64,000 nucleotides of DNA, taken from contig NMRA01000288.1 of the NCBI GenBank assembly GCA_002633005.1, forward strand, positions 134,300 through 198,299. Reading direction: 5' to 3'. Source of the DNA: Phoronis australis. Lineage: Eukaryota; Phoronida; Phoronidae. Below are positions 24,641 to 38,900 of the stretch, piece by piece; the first letter of the stretch is position 1; the number at the start of each line of letters is the position of its first letter. Both the position numbers and the translations under genes were made by a program. The notes below the pieces were generated by a model. It worked only from the letters and a program-made list of their open reading frames with translations, was not told the DNA's origin and made no database searches.

Positions 24641-26223
24641 TTGGCGTCACAACATGAACATTAAAGACTATCTTTTGCTGGTGGTAGTGGCGTTCCAAAC
24701 CGCAACAAGCCTCTCCACTGACAGTAGTAGTTGTTGATGCCCGTCACGTAGTGGGAAGATTGCGAAATTCGTCCGACTTGTTGGGATTCCATGTTCCAAT
24801 GTAATGGCGTACGCAGTAATCCCTTCATTGCTCATGGTGTATACTAGAGGTGGAACGTATGTTCTAAAATATCTAAATAAGCTCCCATGATGTGACTCGC
24901 TTAGTCACCTCTGTTAGTGAGTATCTGATCCCTTGGCAATAAAATCCCTAAAAACCTGGGTTGGATTAGCATTTTTATCAGTTCAAAGCATTGGAATTCA
25001 TGTTATCAAATAACGGCCAAAGTGAAACTTATTTCAGAGTCTTGACGCCTTTATCCATTTTAATTTTTATTACGAAAATTCAATAAATGAATATACTGTA
25101 CATAACCCAGAAAGCGCTAAGAGGCATTATATGTGGGTTAAATAAATACAAAGAAATCTATATACAATTATTACACACAAATACACCTATTAAAAAAATG
25201 ATGTTAACATTACAATGCCATATGATAACATGTACGAATGTAAATAAATCATTTTCATACACATGTATACAATTCTATCCACTCACACAAAGAGATTCAA
25301 TATAAAGAAATTTTGATATGATTTCGACTAAAACGTTATTTTCATTTGGGTTGAGTTCTCGACATCCATATAGAAAAAAATTATTTAGCTGTACAATTGC
25401 GGAATTTCAGAATATTTGGGGTATTGTTCGAGTGTCTGGAAAAGCTGTACCCTCTGCTCCCTGCATCACTAGCAAAGAAAACAAGCATTTGTCTGAGTGT
25501 TTCCACAGGAACACAGAGGCCAAATATTATTAAAATTATGTCTAAATTTCTCGTTGTTTATGAATAGACCCCATCTCGATTTGTAAAGGATTATTTCATG
25601 GTTGCGAGGATGTAGAAATGATGTCAGTGGGACAGGCAAGTTTTGAGTAGTAGTATGCATTTTAAAGTTATTTTTAACAGTGACTTTTGGAGTGCCTTCT
25701 TTTATTTTGGATCGTAAGGAATTTCAGTTGTCAATGCATGTTAAAATGGTAGCCCTTATTGATGGAAGTTAAAGGGTCAAAATATGAGAGAGAATAAAGT
25801 TTGTGTGATTATGTTTGCGGTTTTCATGTGACTTGCAACTTTTTATTTCGTGCATAGAGATTTTGACAGAGCGGAAAAGAAGAATTAAAAGTTCAGTGAC
25901 GTGTGTGCACTGCCTGGCATAACCCCATGAGATCTCAATACTACTTCCTGAGATTTTGCTCTTGTGTACTACGTAGGAGTGATATACCACCGACTCATGT
26001 ATAGTGAGATACAACGGCATTGTGTTGCGTCAGGGAGGACTGTAACAAGCGAGAAATACACTGGTTCAACGTAGTGGGAGATAAAAGTAGTTGGTACAAG
26101 GTCTGGTCTAGATGAGGTGCGAGATGCAGTCATGATTTCTGAACAATTGGCCACAGAAGTGGCCAGCGGAATCGTCATTGAGGGAGCGTCAGATCATAGG
26201 ATAAAAGATGAAGCATTTGGTGG
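24640..26223. other. Intergenic, with a possible LINE tail on the minus strand
   Basis: The minus-strand frame 25469-25660 includes SRWGLFINNEKFRHNFNNIW and CSCGNTQTNACFLC. After a frame break it continues CREQRVQLFQTLEQ, similar to the cysteine-rich tail of some LINEs. The match is short and broken, and I hold it loosely. Nothing else was recognised in this stretch. Confidence 0.3.
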
Positions 26224-26227
26224 TTAA

Positions 26228-27629
26228 GGTTATCTCCAACCTCATTTAGTGACCTCCATTCTAACTAGTATATCAAAAACTAAGCTTCGTCAACAAGTAC
26301 AAGTATATATCTTCTGAAAGAAAAAAGATTAGGGAATATGAAGATACTTTTTGTATTAATGTATCATTATTATTTTTACGTAAAAACCTTTTTAAGTCAA
26401 AATTTTATTTTTAAGAAAGGTACATTCATAGCAAAATAACCCCTCGGACGATTTCAATGAAACTTTTTTAAAACGAAAATTTCACCTGTTAACTAAAAAA
26501 TGCTTTTAGGAATTTTCGATTAGTCTTTTCGTTTGGTTTCTATGACAAATCAACTCGCAAAACGTAAGGTATCTTTGTAAAAACTGAAGTCGTTTTCGCC
26601 TTTGTTACATTACGCAAAAATAGGCATTTATATCAAAAATCCTGACTGATGACTAAATATTGAATTTGGAAAGTTTCAGCGAAATGCACCGAGTCGTTTT
26701 TGTTAACTCGTGTTCCTAAGTTCAAATGAAGTCGATTTGCCGAAGGCCTAAAAAAGCCGATTAAACTGGGACGAGTGAAAATCTCAGTCTTCGGTTCATT
26801 ATTCGGTGAAAGCTTCTTTTCGGTACACATAACCTATACAAGCCTTAAATATGTTCGCTATTTCAACATTCACTCGCAATGTCAACTGATTTTGCAGTGC
26901 GTTATTAACTTAATTATCATTAAAACATAACGTTCCCCAGCTAACTACTGTTAGACCTACTTTTATACGTAAATAGGTCATAGTTCATTGTTATACATGT
27001 AGCCTGTACGCGTCACGTGGTGGGAGACTGATACGAAACCAAGAAAGAAATGGAAAACAAAAATCGAATCGGTGGTTAAAGCATGTCTTTAGCACGAGAT
27101 TTGAAACATTGGAATGTCAATTATTTTATTAAGTGAATGAAGGAATTAGGGTGAGGATTTATCTCTTTTCACAATTTGCTGTGTTCATGACCACAGAGGC
27201 CTGAGGCGACAGTAGCATTCGTTCTCAACACCAATGGTCGTACGCATGTAGACGCACAACTCCTTTAGGATCAAAACTACGTTTTGTCTTTGTTTTCCCC
27301 GGCACCATTCTACCCTAAGTACACCTCGTTTACTCAATGTTATGGTGATTTTGTGAATGAAAGGACTGAGGGTATACGAAGCTGTTCTGTAACTGGTGAG
27401 AGATTCGATTAGATTGAAAGCCCTTTAACCTTTGACCTCGGATAAGTAGTAAACAAATATCCACGCGGTTGTGCGGTTCCAAGGTGGTTCTGTTAAATCA
27501 TTTTTTTTCTCGCTACGCAATATATATTTTGTACTTGAAGTTCCCCGAGAATGAATATAAGGTATTTTACTAAACACATGTGAAATATTGTAAAAAATGC
27601 CATTTTTGTGAGCAAGGTTGGAGATAACC
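26228..27629. mobile_element. 1.4-kb TTAA-flanked non-autonomous DNA element
   Basis: Perfect 15-bp terminal inverted repeats GGTTATCTCCAACCT (26228-26242) and AGGTTGGAGATAACC (27615-27629) are bordered by TTAA on both sides (26224-26227 and 27630-27633). TTAA target duplication is known for piggyBac and Kolobok elements. No transposase frame is present. A reversed, diverged relative of its right part occurs at about 34786-35020. Confidence 0.75.
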
Positions 27630-27633
27630 TTAA

Positions 27634-30490
27634 CTTAGATTTAGTTGTAGTTCTCCCTATAGAGGGCGCGGGCGTAGTTAAACGTCACTGCAGTAAGTGT
27701 AATGAATGCCAACAATCGCTTAAATTGTGACTTTAAGGGCTCTCGGTGCCTCCATTCACCTCTGGAATGTTTAAAACTCGCACCAAATACTCCTCGTGAA
27801 ATATCACTCTCCAATAATTACACGTTCCTCTCGAGGATAGACTCCCTTTTAACTCGCACAGTCACTAATACTGACCCCGAAAATCTAACTTCACAATAAT
27901 GCACTTTTCATTGTGAATTAAGTTTATCGCCAGTGCAGCGGTGATATCAAACAATGAACGTCATTGTTTGGGATTTTTCGATTCACAATATAACACCCCT
28001 GCTATTCAAGGTGGGTCATCCAATTCAAAAATCCCATCGCTTGACGAGTAGTTTGCTCTGAGTCAATTCCAATAGTTGGGTTAGAATCATAGCTACTCCA
28101 AGAAATACGCCAAAAATTGCAAATATAGATGGAGGTGGTTTCTTCTCTCTTGTATCCGTTGATGAACCGTGGAAGATAATTAGCCATCAAAGGAAAAGGA
28201 TGCCGGACAAAAGACCAACCGACTGTTTAACAACTGACTGCAGTGGTGTCTGGATTTAGCCTGGATTTTGAAACTGCTTTTATAATAAATGAGGACGAGG
28301 GACAATTCAATGTTTGTGTAAAGTTTACCTGTTGTCCATTGAGATTTTAATCAGCCGCGGTCAAATCTTGAAAAGTCTTCCAAATAAAGTTTCGATGGCA
28401 AAGAATATCGCAGTCATACCTCAAAAATGTCGCTGATCACTGTTTGGCAAGTTGCCAAGCTAAGTGTTGTAAATAGACAAAAGTATTGGCGATTTTTAAA
28501 CATTATTCTATTTAAACTTGCGTTACGGCAATGAGGTATCTAGGTAAGTCATTTAAGTCTATTAGCTAAGCCCCACTCTCGTATAACGGCTTAATGTCTG
28601 GCGGAAATTCTCAAAACTTTCCAACGCCAGGTTTGGGAAACGACCAGAAACAACCACCACAACATTAGGTGGAACACTTAAGTTTATAGTAAACAATAAC
28701 AAATTATCAGTTAAACCATCGCTTTGAAAATTTATTAGAAATGAAAAAATATTCAATGCGGGGTAAAATCCTCCAGTTTGGGACACGAATTTTAAATCAT
28801 TTTTGTTCAGTGTCAGAGGATGCACCTTATAAAATTTGGAAGCAGGCAATTAAGGGTCATTATGATAGTGAGCTGTGGATTCTACTTTCATTATCTGTTG
28901 ACACAAAATGCATTCCGAGATTTAATTAATAAGATGGACATCAAAATAAATCAATGTCTCTAACCAAAAAATTCAACTTTGGCTAGCTGCGTTTTAGTGG
29001 CTGACCCAAACAGGAGAATGTGAATCTATAGACTAAAGTAGGGAGACCCTGAAGAAGAGGTCGCATTGCCGCACCTTCAGTGCTTGTGATCATTTTTAAG
29101 TGCCCGTGCCTGCACACACAGTGGGATTGGAAATCAGATTTTCCTATCACACTTTTTGACTACAGCATGCAATTATGTTTGTCTAACATTTTTAAACATC
29201 AAAATAATTTTGCTAAAACTGCTGGTATATTGTTGTGATCATATTGCATAAGATTCCGATTCCATGATGAGATGCTTATCAAATAATTGCTGATAACATG
29301 CTTAAAAAAGTGACATCTAGCTCTGAAGAATATGCACATTTTTGGAAATTGCCATTGTGGCATTATTATTGCCTGTCATAATTAGATTTGCAACTGTTCT
29401 TTTCAGAGGGTACATTATGTTGTCACAAAGATATGAAACTGTTATTATTAAAAAAATGAAACTGTTATTATTGAATTCTGTTTGAGGCCGTGTGAGCGCA
29501 TGCTAATCCAGTGTTTGCTGACAGAAAGCTGCTGTGAAACAATTACTCGATATGGTCACATGTTAGGGGAATCTTTATTTAGAAATACAAATACATTATT
29601 CAAATCATTGTTACTGTACAACCTTTGCCCTGACGGTCTGTGGAAGGGGAAACCGACATCGCGGCCTCCGACAAGTAAGTAGATTTTCAGTTTCGTGGCT
29701 AATTCACCTAAATAATTACATGCACATTATTTCTTTGGCTCACTGTTATAGTCTTTTCGTGACTGGAGGTTTAGTTTTCAACTGAAGCTGGTTTATGTTC
29801 GTGCCAGTCCCGGCGGCTGCGAGGGGCCTGATCGTGTTCCGAGCCACTGGCCGGGATAACGAGTCAGTCCGGCCGCGACGGGCCTGATCGGGTTCCGAGC
29901 CACTGGATAACAAGCGTTTTGTGTGTTTAGAACTAAAAAAATCACAAGTATAACAACTTACACAGATCTAGGTTCTCATGTCTGTATTTCACGGAAGAAT
30001 ACTTCGAATAATCACCGAACAGACCCCAAACTCCGCAGTGCTATGGACCTTGGTAAATTGGCCTGCCGAACTTTGTAGGCTACGGTGTGTTCAAATACAT
30101 GTACACTGTACCAGTAAATCCGTAACAACGAAATAAATCTATATGTTTTTATAAGAACTCGGTGTATTTTTAAGGGTTTTAAATCGAAGTTTGATGGTTT
30201 GTTGGTGTTAAACGATGAATTCAAGCGATAAGCTGACACCAGTAGCCCGTGTTGTGAACTGCTGAACAGAATACTTGTGAAACCAATTACGTCATTGGAT
30301 AATTTCAACACCTCCGTCTGCCGTCAGGTGTCAGGTAGCGCAACCGAACGTGCCGTTGTTGAGTAGAACTACTCGATCTTAATTGATACAAAATAGGTTG
30401 TTTTTTGGGTGGCATTCTCCTTTAAGTGTCAAACACTCACAGTAATACGAGCTCTTCTTCGCTTGAATGCGAAATGATCATATTTACATG
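27634..30490. other. Intergenic, no recognised gene
   Basis: Short frames exist on both strands (for example minus 28562-28849 and plus 28741-28929) but none shows a domain I recognise, and they overlap each other. A GC-rich tandem duplication lies at 29805-29910. Confidence 0.35.
29805..29910. repeat. GC-rich tandem duplication
   Basis: Two adjacent units each contain CGGGCCTGATCG or GGGGCCTGATCG followed by GTTCCGAGCCACTGG, offset by 56-60 bp. The GC content stands out from its AT-rich surroundings. Confidence 0.6.
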
Positions 30491-30499
30491 TTGACCATA

Positions 30500-31690
30500 T
30501 AAGATCTTTTTCCTCCATAGTCACAAGTCTGTTGAATTTTGTAACACTGAGATTGTTGTAGCTCCAAGCAAATACCGTCTCCTAACGTCATCGCAGAATT
30601 GACATTCGATAACAAAATGATATTCTGACTCGACACATGGACTTAAACAGCGAGGGCATAACCTTTCTGGTCTGCTAAGTTCCAAGTGTCTACCTAAAGT
30701 GTATGCCCTGAACATCTTAATTTTACCATATCAGATCTAACATTTACATTGTCATATCTAAATAATTTTCAAAACCCATGTTTAACTTAAAAGCTCTGTA
30801 AGTTTCCATCATTGATCAAAAATTTTTGCCACTTTTACTGATCAATATCGTTTCATCTCTGTTTAAAAAGTGATATGAACCTTGTCTCGGAACCTACACG
30901 CTGATTGTACTATGTTTCTCCAAACCCAAACTGAAATAGCAATTTCTTAACATCATTAGCCCAGCACGGCTTATCAACATTTTCCTTCATATTGTAATGC
31001 CATTCATAGCAATGATACCCTGAAATTGCCAATACAACTTAAGATATTTATTATTCTTGTTGTTTTATTTGACCCCAATAAGTAGTTTTTAACGCATCGC
31101 ATAGTTTTAACCAATACAATTCTAGGAAGTCGGTATGCAATCAAGGAGTAACGACACACTTCACTTCTGACAGCCGATGAAATTGCTGCGCTGAACAAAT
31201 TTAAAATTTCTTTACAAATTTTTGTGTGGACTATTTCAATACATTCGTCCCACTAAAACCTCAGAGATCTCACAGCCATAATGAAGTATCGGCAGTATCT
31301 GACAATCAAATAATTTCAAACTAACTTTAATAGAGAGTGCATTAAAACCATTGACATTTTTCCTCATTAAATTCACTGCCTTAGCAGCCTGTAACAATAA
31401 AGTTTTCTGTGCACAAGACCACGAACCTTTTGTAGTAAATGTCAATCCTAGATATTAATATACATTTACAATATTAATAGTATTTCCATCATACGTCAAT
31501 TTTTCATACGACCTTACCATTCCACCCTTTCTGAAAAGATTATCTTACTCTTCGACATGGTAATAATCAATTTCCATTTCTGGAAATACTCACATAAAAT
31601 ATTCATTTTTTCTACAGTCCTTTAACACTATAGTAAAACAAAACCAAATCATCAGCAAACAATGTACCACGCGGCATAGACCTTAGTATT
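30500..31690 (-). pseudogene. Decayed LINE: reverse transcriptase core to C-terminal zinc cluster
   Basis: On the minus strand SMPRGTLFADDLVLFYYSVK (about 31680-31621) gives an FADD catalytic box. TMSKSKIIFSE, then SWSCAQKTLLLQAAKAVNLM and SLKLFDCQILPILHYGCEI (31445-31236) match the post-catalytic part of LINE reverse transcriptases. RPERLCPRCLSPCVESEYHF then VIECQFCDDVRRRYLLG (30715-30521) is the terminal Cys/His cluster. Stops and frame changes separate the blocks, and the 5' side ends next to the MITE at 31715. Confidence 0.7.
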
Positions 31691-31714
31691 TGCAATAACC
31701 ATCCCTTTTCCAAG

Positions 31715-31970
31715 AGCCAGGGTCTAATCTTTTTACTCCAAATCAATCTCAAAATTGTTTTTGGCATTTTCCATTTCGCTTCTCTGCGAGACCACGACTC
31801 GAAGTTTTATGACTAATGCTGGGATCATTAAGTACAGACTAGGATTAGGCATGTTCTCACCCCAGTCGTTATGTACCCCAGTACAGAATAAAAGACACTT
31901 ATCTTGACTTCACACAAAAGTAGAATAGAAATTAACAAAATATTATTGAGCAAATAGATTAGACCCCGGC
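31715..31970. mobile_element. MITE upstream of paralog C
   Basis: It has the same termini as 12235-12495 (CCAGGGTCTAATCTTTTTAC... and ...AATAGATTAGACCCCGG) and the same internal landmarks (GTACAGAATAAAAGACACTTATCTTG). Its right end is about 0.96 kb before the start codon of C. Confidence 0.7.
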
Positions 31971-32649
31971 AGAAGGTGCTCATTGCCCATGGTCTTCAAG
32001 GCGGTAAATGTGCTTCTTGAGGTGGCAGTCGGGTCTTTCACACCGCTGGAAGTCACAAGGATACAGTGCACTACAATTCATCAAAACACGTCATTTTTCC
32101 AAGCAGTGGCATGAATTGAAATATTACTGAATACTGAACGAATGGATTAATATAACAATCCACAAGAATACATTAAAACACTTAAAGTTTTCAAACAATA
32201 GCGAAAAAATGTTAATGAATACTTGCCGCCCTACCCACTGTTCAGTGCAAAAAGTTCACATCCGGTCTTTTTGTAGAAACTCTCAGCCAACGAAATTTTA
32301 AAAAGTTCCAAAGTGCTCACAGCATTATTCTCCGGTTTGAAGTCTTCAAAAGGCCCACAGATTAATTTGCGAGGCGGAAGCGAAAATTACCATGTGAGGA
32401 AGCAGCGGACGTGCGAATATACATGACAGATGAAATCGCCAGCTAGTATTCTGAAAATAGAGTTATTAAATCTTTCACCTTTGATCTGTATAAAAATATT
32501 GCTCGTGAATTTAGCTCGGATAATCCATATTAACAAAGAGTTCTTTGTAACATCCATCGTTCTCCGTCGAGTATTATTTGTACTGGTTAAATATTGCGCT
32601 TTTCGAGCGGTGCTTATCTTTTGCAAACTAGACTGACGAGGAATAAATG

Positions 32650-32928
32650 CCTCGATAATAATTAGTTGTTGTACTTGAAGTAATGCTGCGTGAGTACCCG
32701 GTTTTCATCAGAAAGTGCCGAAACAGCATTGACGTCAGTCCTCTTTGCTTGGACAGCAAACTATAGCGATTCACACACAGACGAAAAAGAGTTTAAAAAT
32801 CGTTTGTGTGTTTCTGAGGAGACATTGGATATCGCGTTTTCTGGAGCGTGGTGACCACTGCAATTTTTATGAGAGATCATCTATTGTTTTGCATTGCGTC
32901 TGGTGAGGCGCAAACTTTTTAATATATC
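32650..32928 (+). promoter_or_regulatory. Conserved upstream block of paralog C
   Basis: It matches 12960-13231 and 56340-56639, including CATCAGAAAGTGCCGAAACA, TCCTCTTTGCTTGGACA and GACATTGGATATCGC. It is a putative promoter/5' UTR, assigned by conservation and position only. Confidence 0.5.
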
Positions 32929-35900
32929 ATGAATTTGCCGTTCGCATGCATATTCGTTCTTATGGAAATTCCGTCTTCTCAAGAGCGTGAGTATGCATTC
33001 TCGTTTGAGTTTAAGTGAATTGTACGTAAAAGACCTGGCGAATTTCAGAGGACACTGAATATGGTTTTAAGTAATTCGCACATATTAAAAAAAAACAATT
33101 TACACCATTCTCAGGTATACATGTAAAACCAACGTGAATAGTCTTTTTCATTCAAACAAAAAGTGATTTCTGTGTTGGCAAATAAGTGACAGTTCGTTAA
33201 TTTTTGACATTATGTGCTCTGAAGGCACACGGTGACGAACCACTGTGCTTAGCCTGGACTGAGTTCTGTAGACCGCACTAAATTCAATCCCCAATTCAGA
33301 TCATTCCAACGTCACCAAGTAATCTCTTCAAAAGCCAACTTTTTACTAGGATGGGACTGGTAAGCTACCCACTATACTCACGAACCTTTCGTTTTCACTC
33401 GCGTGCTTTTCTCGGTACACGGAATGCTCGCCAGGTCTTAAGAAACAACGTTCTTTATTCAAAGGCAGAAATATTAATAAACATTTTAAGAAAATGAAAA
33501 CAACAATCACGTACTAAAGTCAAAAATACAGTTCTTTGCATTGTCAACCTTTGTGTAAATTGAAATTAGTTACACTGAACTCCCAGGACTTTCCCCGACA
33601 GCCGCACTGCTTCAGCAAATGAACTAATCCTCCGTGAAACGGGAACTTAAAAGGACACTATACCCGGTTAGGTCCTATAAACAGATATTAACAATGACTT
33701 TCCCCATGCAGCTCTATAAAACAACATTTTGAAGACTCCTTACAAAATCTGCTAAACTGGCAAGAGGGTCTACCCTTTAAGCTGGTTACGAAACGACTAG
33801 AGGAAAAGACCATTCACTAAGAGCCAAAATATCCATTCTGTGACATAGTGAGCATTTGTTTTAAGTTGCATTTTATCAGATCAAAAAATCACTTCTCATC
33901 TGAGTAAGGAACAATCAGACCTTGTTTGTAGCGATAAGCGGTCAAAAGCGAAAGATCTGTTCCTGAACGGAACGTTTGTTTATAGTCAGTGAGCCTGACA
34001 CTGTGGGTCTCTCATTAAAACGACTTAAAAAGCTTAAAGACCTACTATCGTGCCAAAAAGGACTACGGGTATACGTGACATAACGGGTCACGTTACCTCA
34101 TAGGTGAAGACAAAAATTCTCGCTGTCACTATGAAAAATGGCGGAGAGCAGAGGAAGCCTTCATTATGATTGCATAGCTATGCCAAAAATTCATAAGGTA
34201 GCTATTAATTTAATTATTTCTTGATTAAATTGAAGTGTGACATATTAAAGGAAGTTATTGCCGTGCTGATAAAGTTGTTCTAAATTATGATGCATTACAT
34301 GTCTTAGTAAAGTATAATGAGAGCTTTTTCTCCTGAATCTTACAACAAGAAAATGATAAGAAACTACTTATTTTCAGAAATTTATTGCAGTATTTGCCTA
34401 GTTTTCAATACATTCACCATTAAAAACAATGTCATGTCCCGTGTTCAACTTGTAAACAGTAAAAAATGGTACCGGTCGAGGTTACGTACACCACGTGATT
34501 ACATGACTTTACGCACAATCAATCAGCATCAAATTTTGCCAGAGTTTCAAATGTCTCGGATGGTCTCGAGTTTTGCGCTGTCCCTACTTGTTGATTCACT
34601 GCAAGTTGCCTTGAGAGATGGAGCACCTGCCTTTGCAACATCAGTTGTGACATGACGTGTCTTCTAGGGTGTTACTGGCTAAGTCCTATGTGGCACGAAT
34701 TTTATAATGTTCATAATTTTCGTCAGACTGGATGGATTTTGGATACACCAGTATTATTCATGAGAAGAGCAGCATGTATATAACGGATGTCTCAAACCTT
34801 ATCCACAAAAATTGGCAATTTTTACAATATTTCACATATGTCAAGAAAAAATACCTAATCTTCATTCTCGAGGAACTTAAAATACGAAATATATACCATG
34901 TAGCGAGAAAAAAATAGCAGATCCGCCTTGGAACCGCACTACCTCGTGGAAAAACGTTTACTACTTATCCGAGGTCAAAGGTTACGGTGCTGTCACTCAA
35001 ATCGAATCTTCCGCCAAGCACAGAGCAGCTTCGAATGTACCCTCAGGTCTTTCATTTGCCGAGTGGCCTTAATATTGAGTCAACGACGTGTGCATATGAT
35101 ACAAAGACGACGAACCTTACCATTTCTCAATCATTAAGCGCAACTTCATCCAAGTGATTCTGAAAGTGAATTGTGTAATTCCTAGTCATACCAAAACCAT
35201 TGCTTACTTAATGAAAACAATTTTCTTCTACTGCTGACACTTGAAAATTAAGAATTTTTAAAATTGCCATTGGTAAGGCTAAAAATGCATGACATTCAGA
35301 GACAAAAATTGCAGGTTTCTCAAACACTGTAATTCTTTTTGTTTAACACAACTAAATAGACCTTTGATAAGAGATCCTGTTGGCAATTGGTAAATGACCA
35401 GAAAATTTTATTTTAGCCAGTAACACAATGGAGTCTCTAATTTGGAACTTGATTGTGATTTACCCGAGTAGTAGCAGCAGTGGCAGAAGTATTGTCAGTA
35501 GTAGCAGAACGTTATCAGTATCGCTCGAAGTATCGGTAACAGTAGCAGTATCAAGTGGCAGTAGCAGTGCATGGCAGAAGCAGTATCAGCCATTAACATG
35601 GAGTACCAGCTAGAAGTAGGAGGTAGAAGTGGTCATTAACATCATCATCATTATTATTAGTATTGACGTTATTTATGTTATTATAATTATTTTATTAGCG
35701 CTACTACCTATTTTAAGGAATAGAACGGTCCTAGGTTACACAATCACACGTCTCACAATGCGGCAGCATCCGTCAAGCAATCTAGCCTCGTTTTCTCGCC
35801 ATTGGAGTTCCTAGTGTTTTTGTTGGTGCCAAAGACTATAAGCCGCTCACACACGCAACTGCAACTAACAACTGCCATATTGGAGTGTTATACTCACGTG

Positions 35901-38900
35901 ACAGGTTTATTCGCCGTGTAAAAAAGGGGGCGAATTGCCCATTTCAAAGCGCGATGTCTAACACATAAAGGGGCAGAAGAGCGTGAGTTTTTTAGAAACA
36001 TAAAAAACAGGTAATGCAGCACTTACATCCGTTTTTAAGAGCCAGTTAGTCGATAGGGAAAATATCAAACTAATAGAAGATTGCAACCAGTGGCAGATTC
36101 TCGAGTAACATGTGCGGCTGCTTGCTTGTCAATCCGCTGCGAGAGATTTATTTATTTTAAATTATATTTTCGTTTTTTTTTTGAAGAGAAAACATTAAGA
36201 TCATGCAAATTTGTCATTCAATTTGTGTCGCTTGAAGCAAATACAGTATATCCAGGAGGCGCGCTACACACTCGCGTGGTACGTACTTTCGTTGTGCCCT
36301 AACACGCATTTTCAGTGTTGAATGATGACCCCGGGTAACTTTATTCACGTAACATTAAAATGTAACCTCATTGGGGTCAAATAAACGGCAGGTTTTTAAA
36401 GTTCATTAGGACGTTTTCCCGTTCAGTGACTTTACCAGACATAGAACGGTTGTGAGCATGTGATAACATTAAGCTCCTTTGTTAACTGCCGAGAACAGTC
36501 TTTTGTCTGGTATGACAACATGCATGTCAATTATCTACCAGGCTTATTACCGACCACATGTGAACACAATCAAACGCAGTGCGTTGGTACGTTCGCAGAG
36601 AATAGATTGTTCTAAATTCGGTTGTAGTCGGGCGATTTTGATTATTCAAAAACCATCAGCATGATCATTGATCGATGTAAAATTCAGAAATCTTATTGGT
36701 TTATGTTTAAACATTTCATAACTTAATTTATTTTAACAGCACAGCCCATCCAGGCTAGATACGATGTTATCGGAGATTAAAGCAATTATCGAACAAAAGA
36801 GAGCTGACCCGCCAACCCTAATTGCAAGAATGGACTTAATCAGTCGCCAGTGTAAGATATTGGCTACGGCAGTCATCCGACCCAACTTGCTGTTGTGCTA
36901 GGCGGAGAACGCCGTAATGTAAAAAGCAAAGAACACAGAAACAGTTCCTTTCCGGCTGTGCATCGCTCGGGATTACCAACGGAAAATTATCCTTCTCACA
37001 CGCACGGTATTCCTCTCTCACGGNNNNNNNNNNNNNNNNNNNNNNNNNNNNNNNNNNNNNNNNNNNNNNNNNNNNNNNNNNNNNNNNCCCCCCCCCCCCC
37101 CCCAATCAAGCACCAGGCACTTGTTGGACTTTTGTAGTGTCCCCACACCGTGTAATTATTTGTTCACAGAGAGATCAGCACCGCTCCTACACAGTATTTC
37201 GAACTGTTCCTTTTCCTCCCGACCTTAATCTGATATATATATATATATGTATATGTATATGTATATACATACATACATACATACATACATATACATATAC
37301 ATACATATACATATACATATACATGTACATATACATATATATTTAAAATAAATTCTTCTCTCACGCACGCTTGGCCTTGTCACATTTTTCAAATTTGGCT
37401 GGGATAGTAAGACAATTTGGCTGCGATCGGAAGACTTTTAGCATGTGGCCAAGTCTTTTGGGTTAGTCTTCATGCAGCTAGTCAGACATTATATCCTCAC
37501 GCGAACAATTTTAAAATGACTAGATTGGCAACTGAATGAAGGACAGTGATTGTTTTATTCAGCCCCGCTGCCAAACATCATATTCCTGGTCTGCATGTCG
37601 TTCAGTACTTTACATCCTGGCATATACTGAAAAAGCAAAATTTCCCTTCCCGTATCCCACTCAGGTCACCCCAGACCTAAACATTAGAGTATCGAACATT
37701 GTTGAAAGATCGCCAATTACGGGTATCGTGTCTGCTTATCCCAACCCCTGTTCCGGGGAACCGTTGAATGATGACGGGACAGGTTTTTATGGACGTGTTT
37801 CAATTTTTTCATGGGTTGAAAATTCTTCACATTAAGTTGAAGCCTTGTGAAAAAATAAAAGGGGTTATTATTCACGAAGTCATTGTTTAATGCTATATCG
37901 GTTGGGTATAATTCCACTCGGTTTCAAGTAGGAAATTCTGTACTTTGGGTATAGGTCGTACAGGTTTGATATTTTGGTTACTATGCACTTTACTTTTTTC
38001 GCAAATCTACAGAATTTCGAATGTCAACTTCCACATAGGTACAAATTTTGCCTGGATTTTTTTGTTTAGATACAACAGAAAATGCCTTATTTTGGAATAC
38101 ATATTAAGAAATGAGTTTTTAAAGCAGTATATATTTCAATAAAGAATCCATTATTCGCTAACATGTAGATGGATGGCGGGCAAGTTCGGACATGCAGATA
38201 TTTATTGTTTTCCAGTATAAGTAAAAACACATAAGATTGTCATTAATACCAAATATTTACTTAAGTGTAATTAACAAATAGCATCATCATTGGATAACAG
38301 CATTTGCTGGTCAATGATTATCTTTTAATTGATCTTATATGGTCTCAGTCACGAAGACTGAGTCGAAAGCAACGCAGGTAGCCCCTCTTCTATGATGGTA
38401 GAACAAACAAAATCTAGTGGCCTCACCACTCAACTCCATGGGCGAACCAAAAAGCCCATGACTCAATGGCAGGACCAAAAACTCAACTCTTTGGCAGTAA
38501 GGCATAACAATGCGAGCCCCGCATTTCCTAATGCCGTAGGATTCCGCCATTTTTGTTCTGTGTAACACTTTCCAGTATGGCGTCATGTTGGCTTCATGTA
38601 TCTGAATGGCGAGCGCCCAGTCTATGTGATGTCTATGGTTCGTACCTTGTTATTTATAATTTTTCTCAAGCCCGTCAGGACAAAGAAGATTTCAATCCGG
38701 GACCGTCCTAGTCACACAAGATAAACGTAACTCTTTAAAAATGAAAAATATAGACGTGTATCATTTTTTTACAGTTCCAGATAACAAAGGGACAGAGTTC
38801 ATGATAGGCTTTGGGGAACATACACCTCCAAAAAAAGATTTAGAGCTGTTCATAACTGCGCCGTACACAGACGGGCCTGTCAGTGTAACTGTGAGCGTAC

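Larger units (their letters stand above)
35831..38644. mobile_element. 2.8-kb insertion private to intron 1 of paralog C
   Basis: B (GTCGGTGCCTTGTTGTTTTTAA, near 15700) and D (GTTGGTGCCTTGTTTTTAA, near 60850) are continuous here. C reads GTTGGTGCC to 35830 and resumes CCTTGTTATTTATAA at 38645. The inserted sequence has no recognised coding capacity. It contains the 64-N gap, a 16-C run and a long AT microsatellite, so it may itself be a composite. Confidence 0.65.

Noticed and set aside
34317-34655. 112-residue plus-strand frame in intron 1 of C
   Set aside because: No recognisable domain, no counterpart in introns of B or D, and no splice-compatible phase with the flanking exons.
36836-37364. 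Frames running through the gap and the AT microsatellite
   Set aside because: They consist of undetermined bases, poly-Gly/Pro from the C run and Tyr-Ile repeats from simple sequence.
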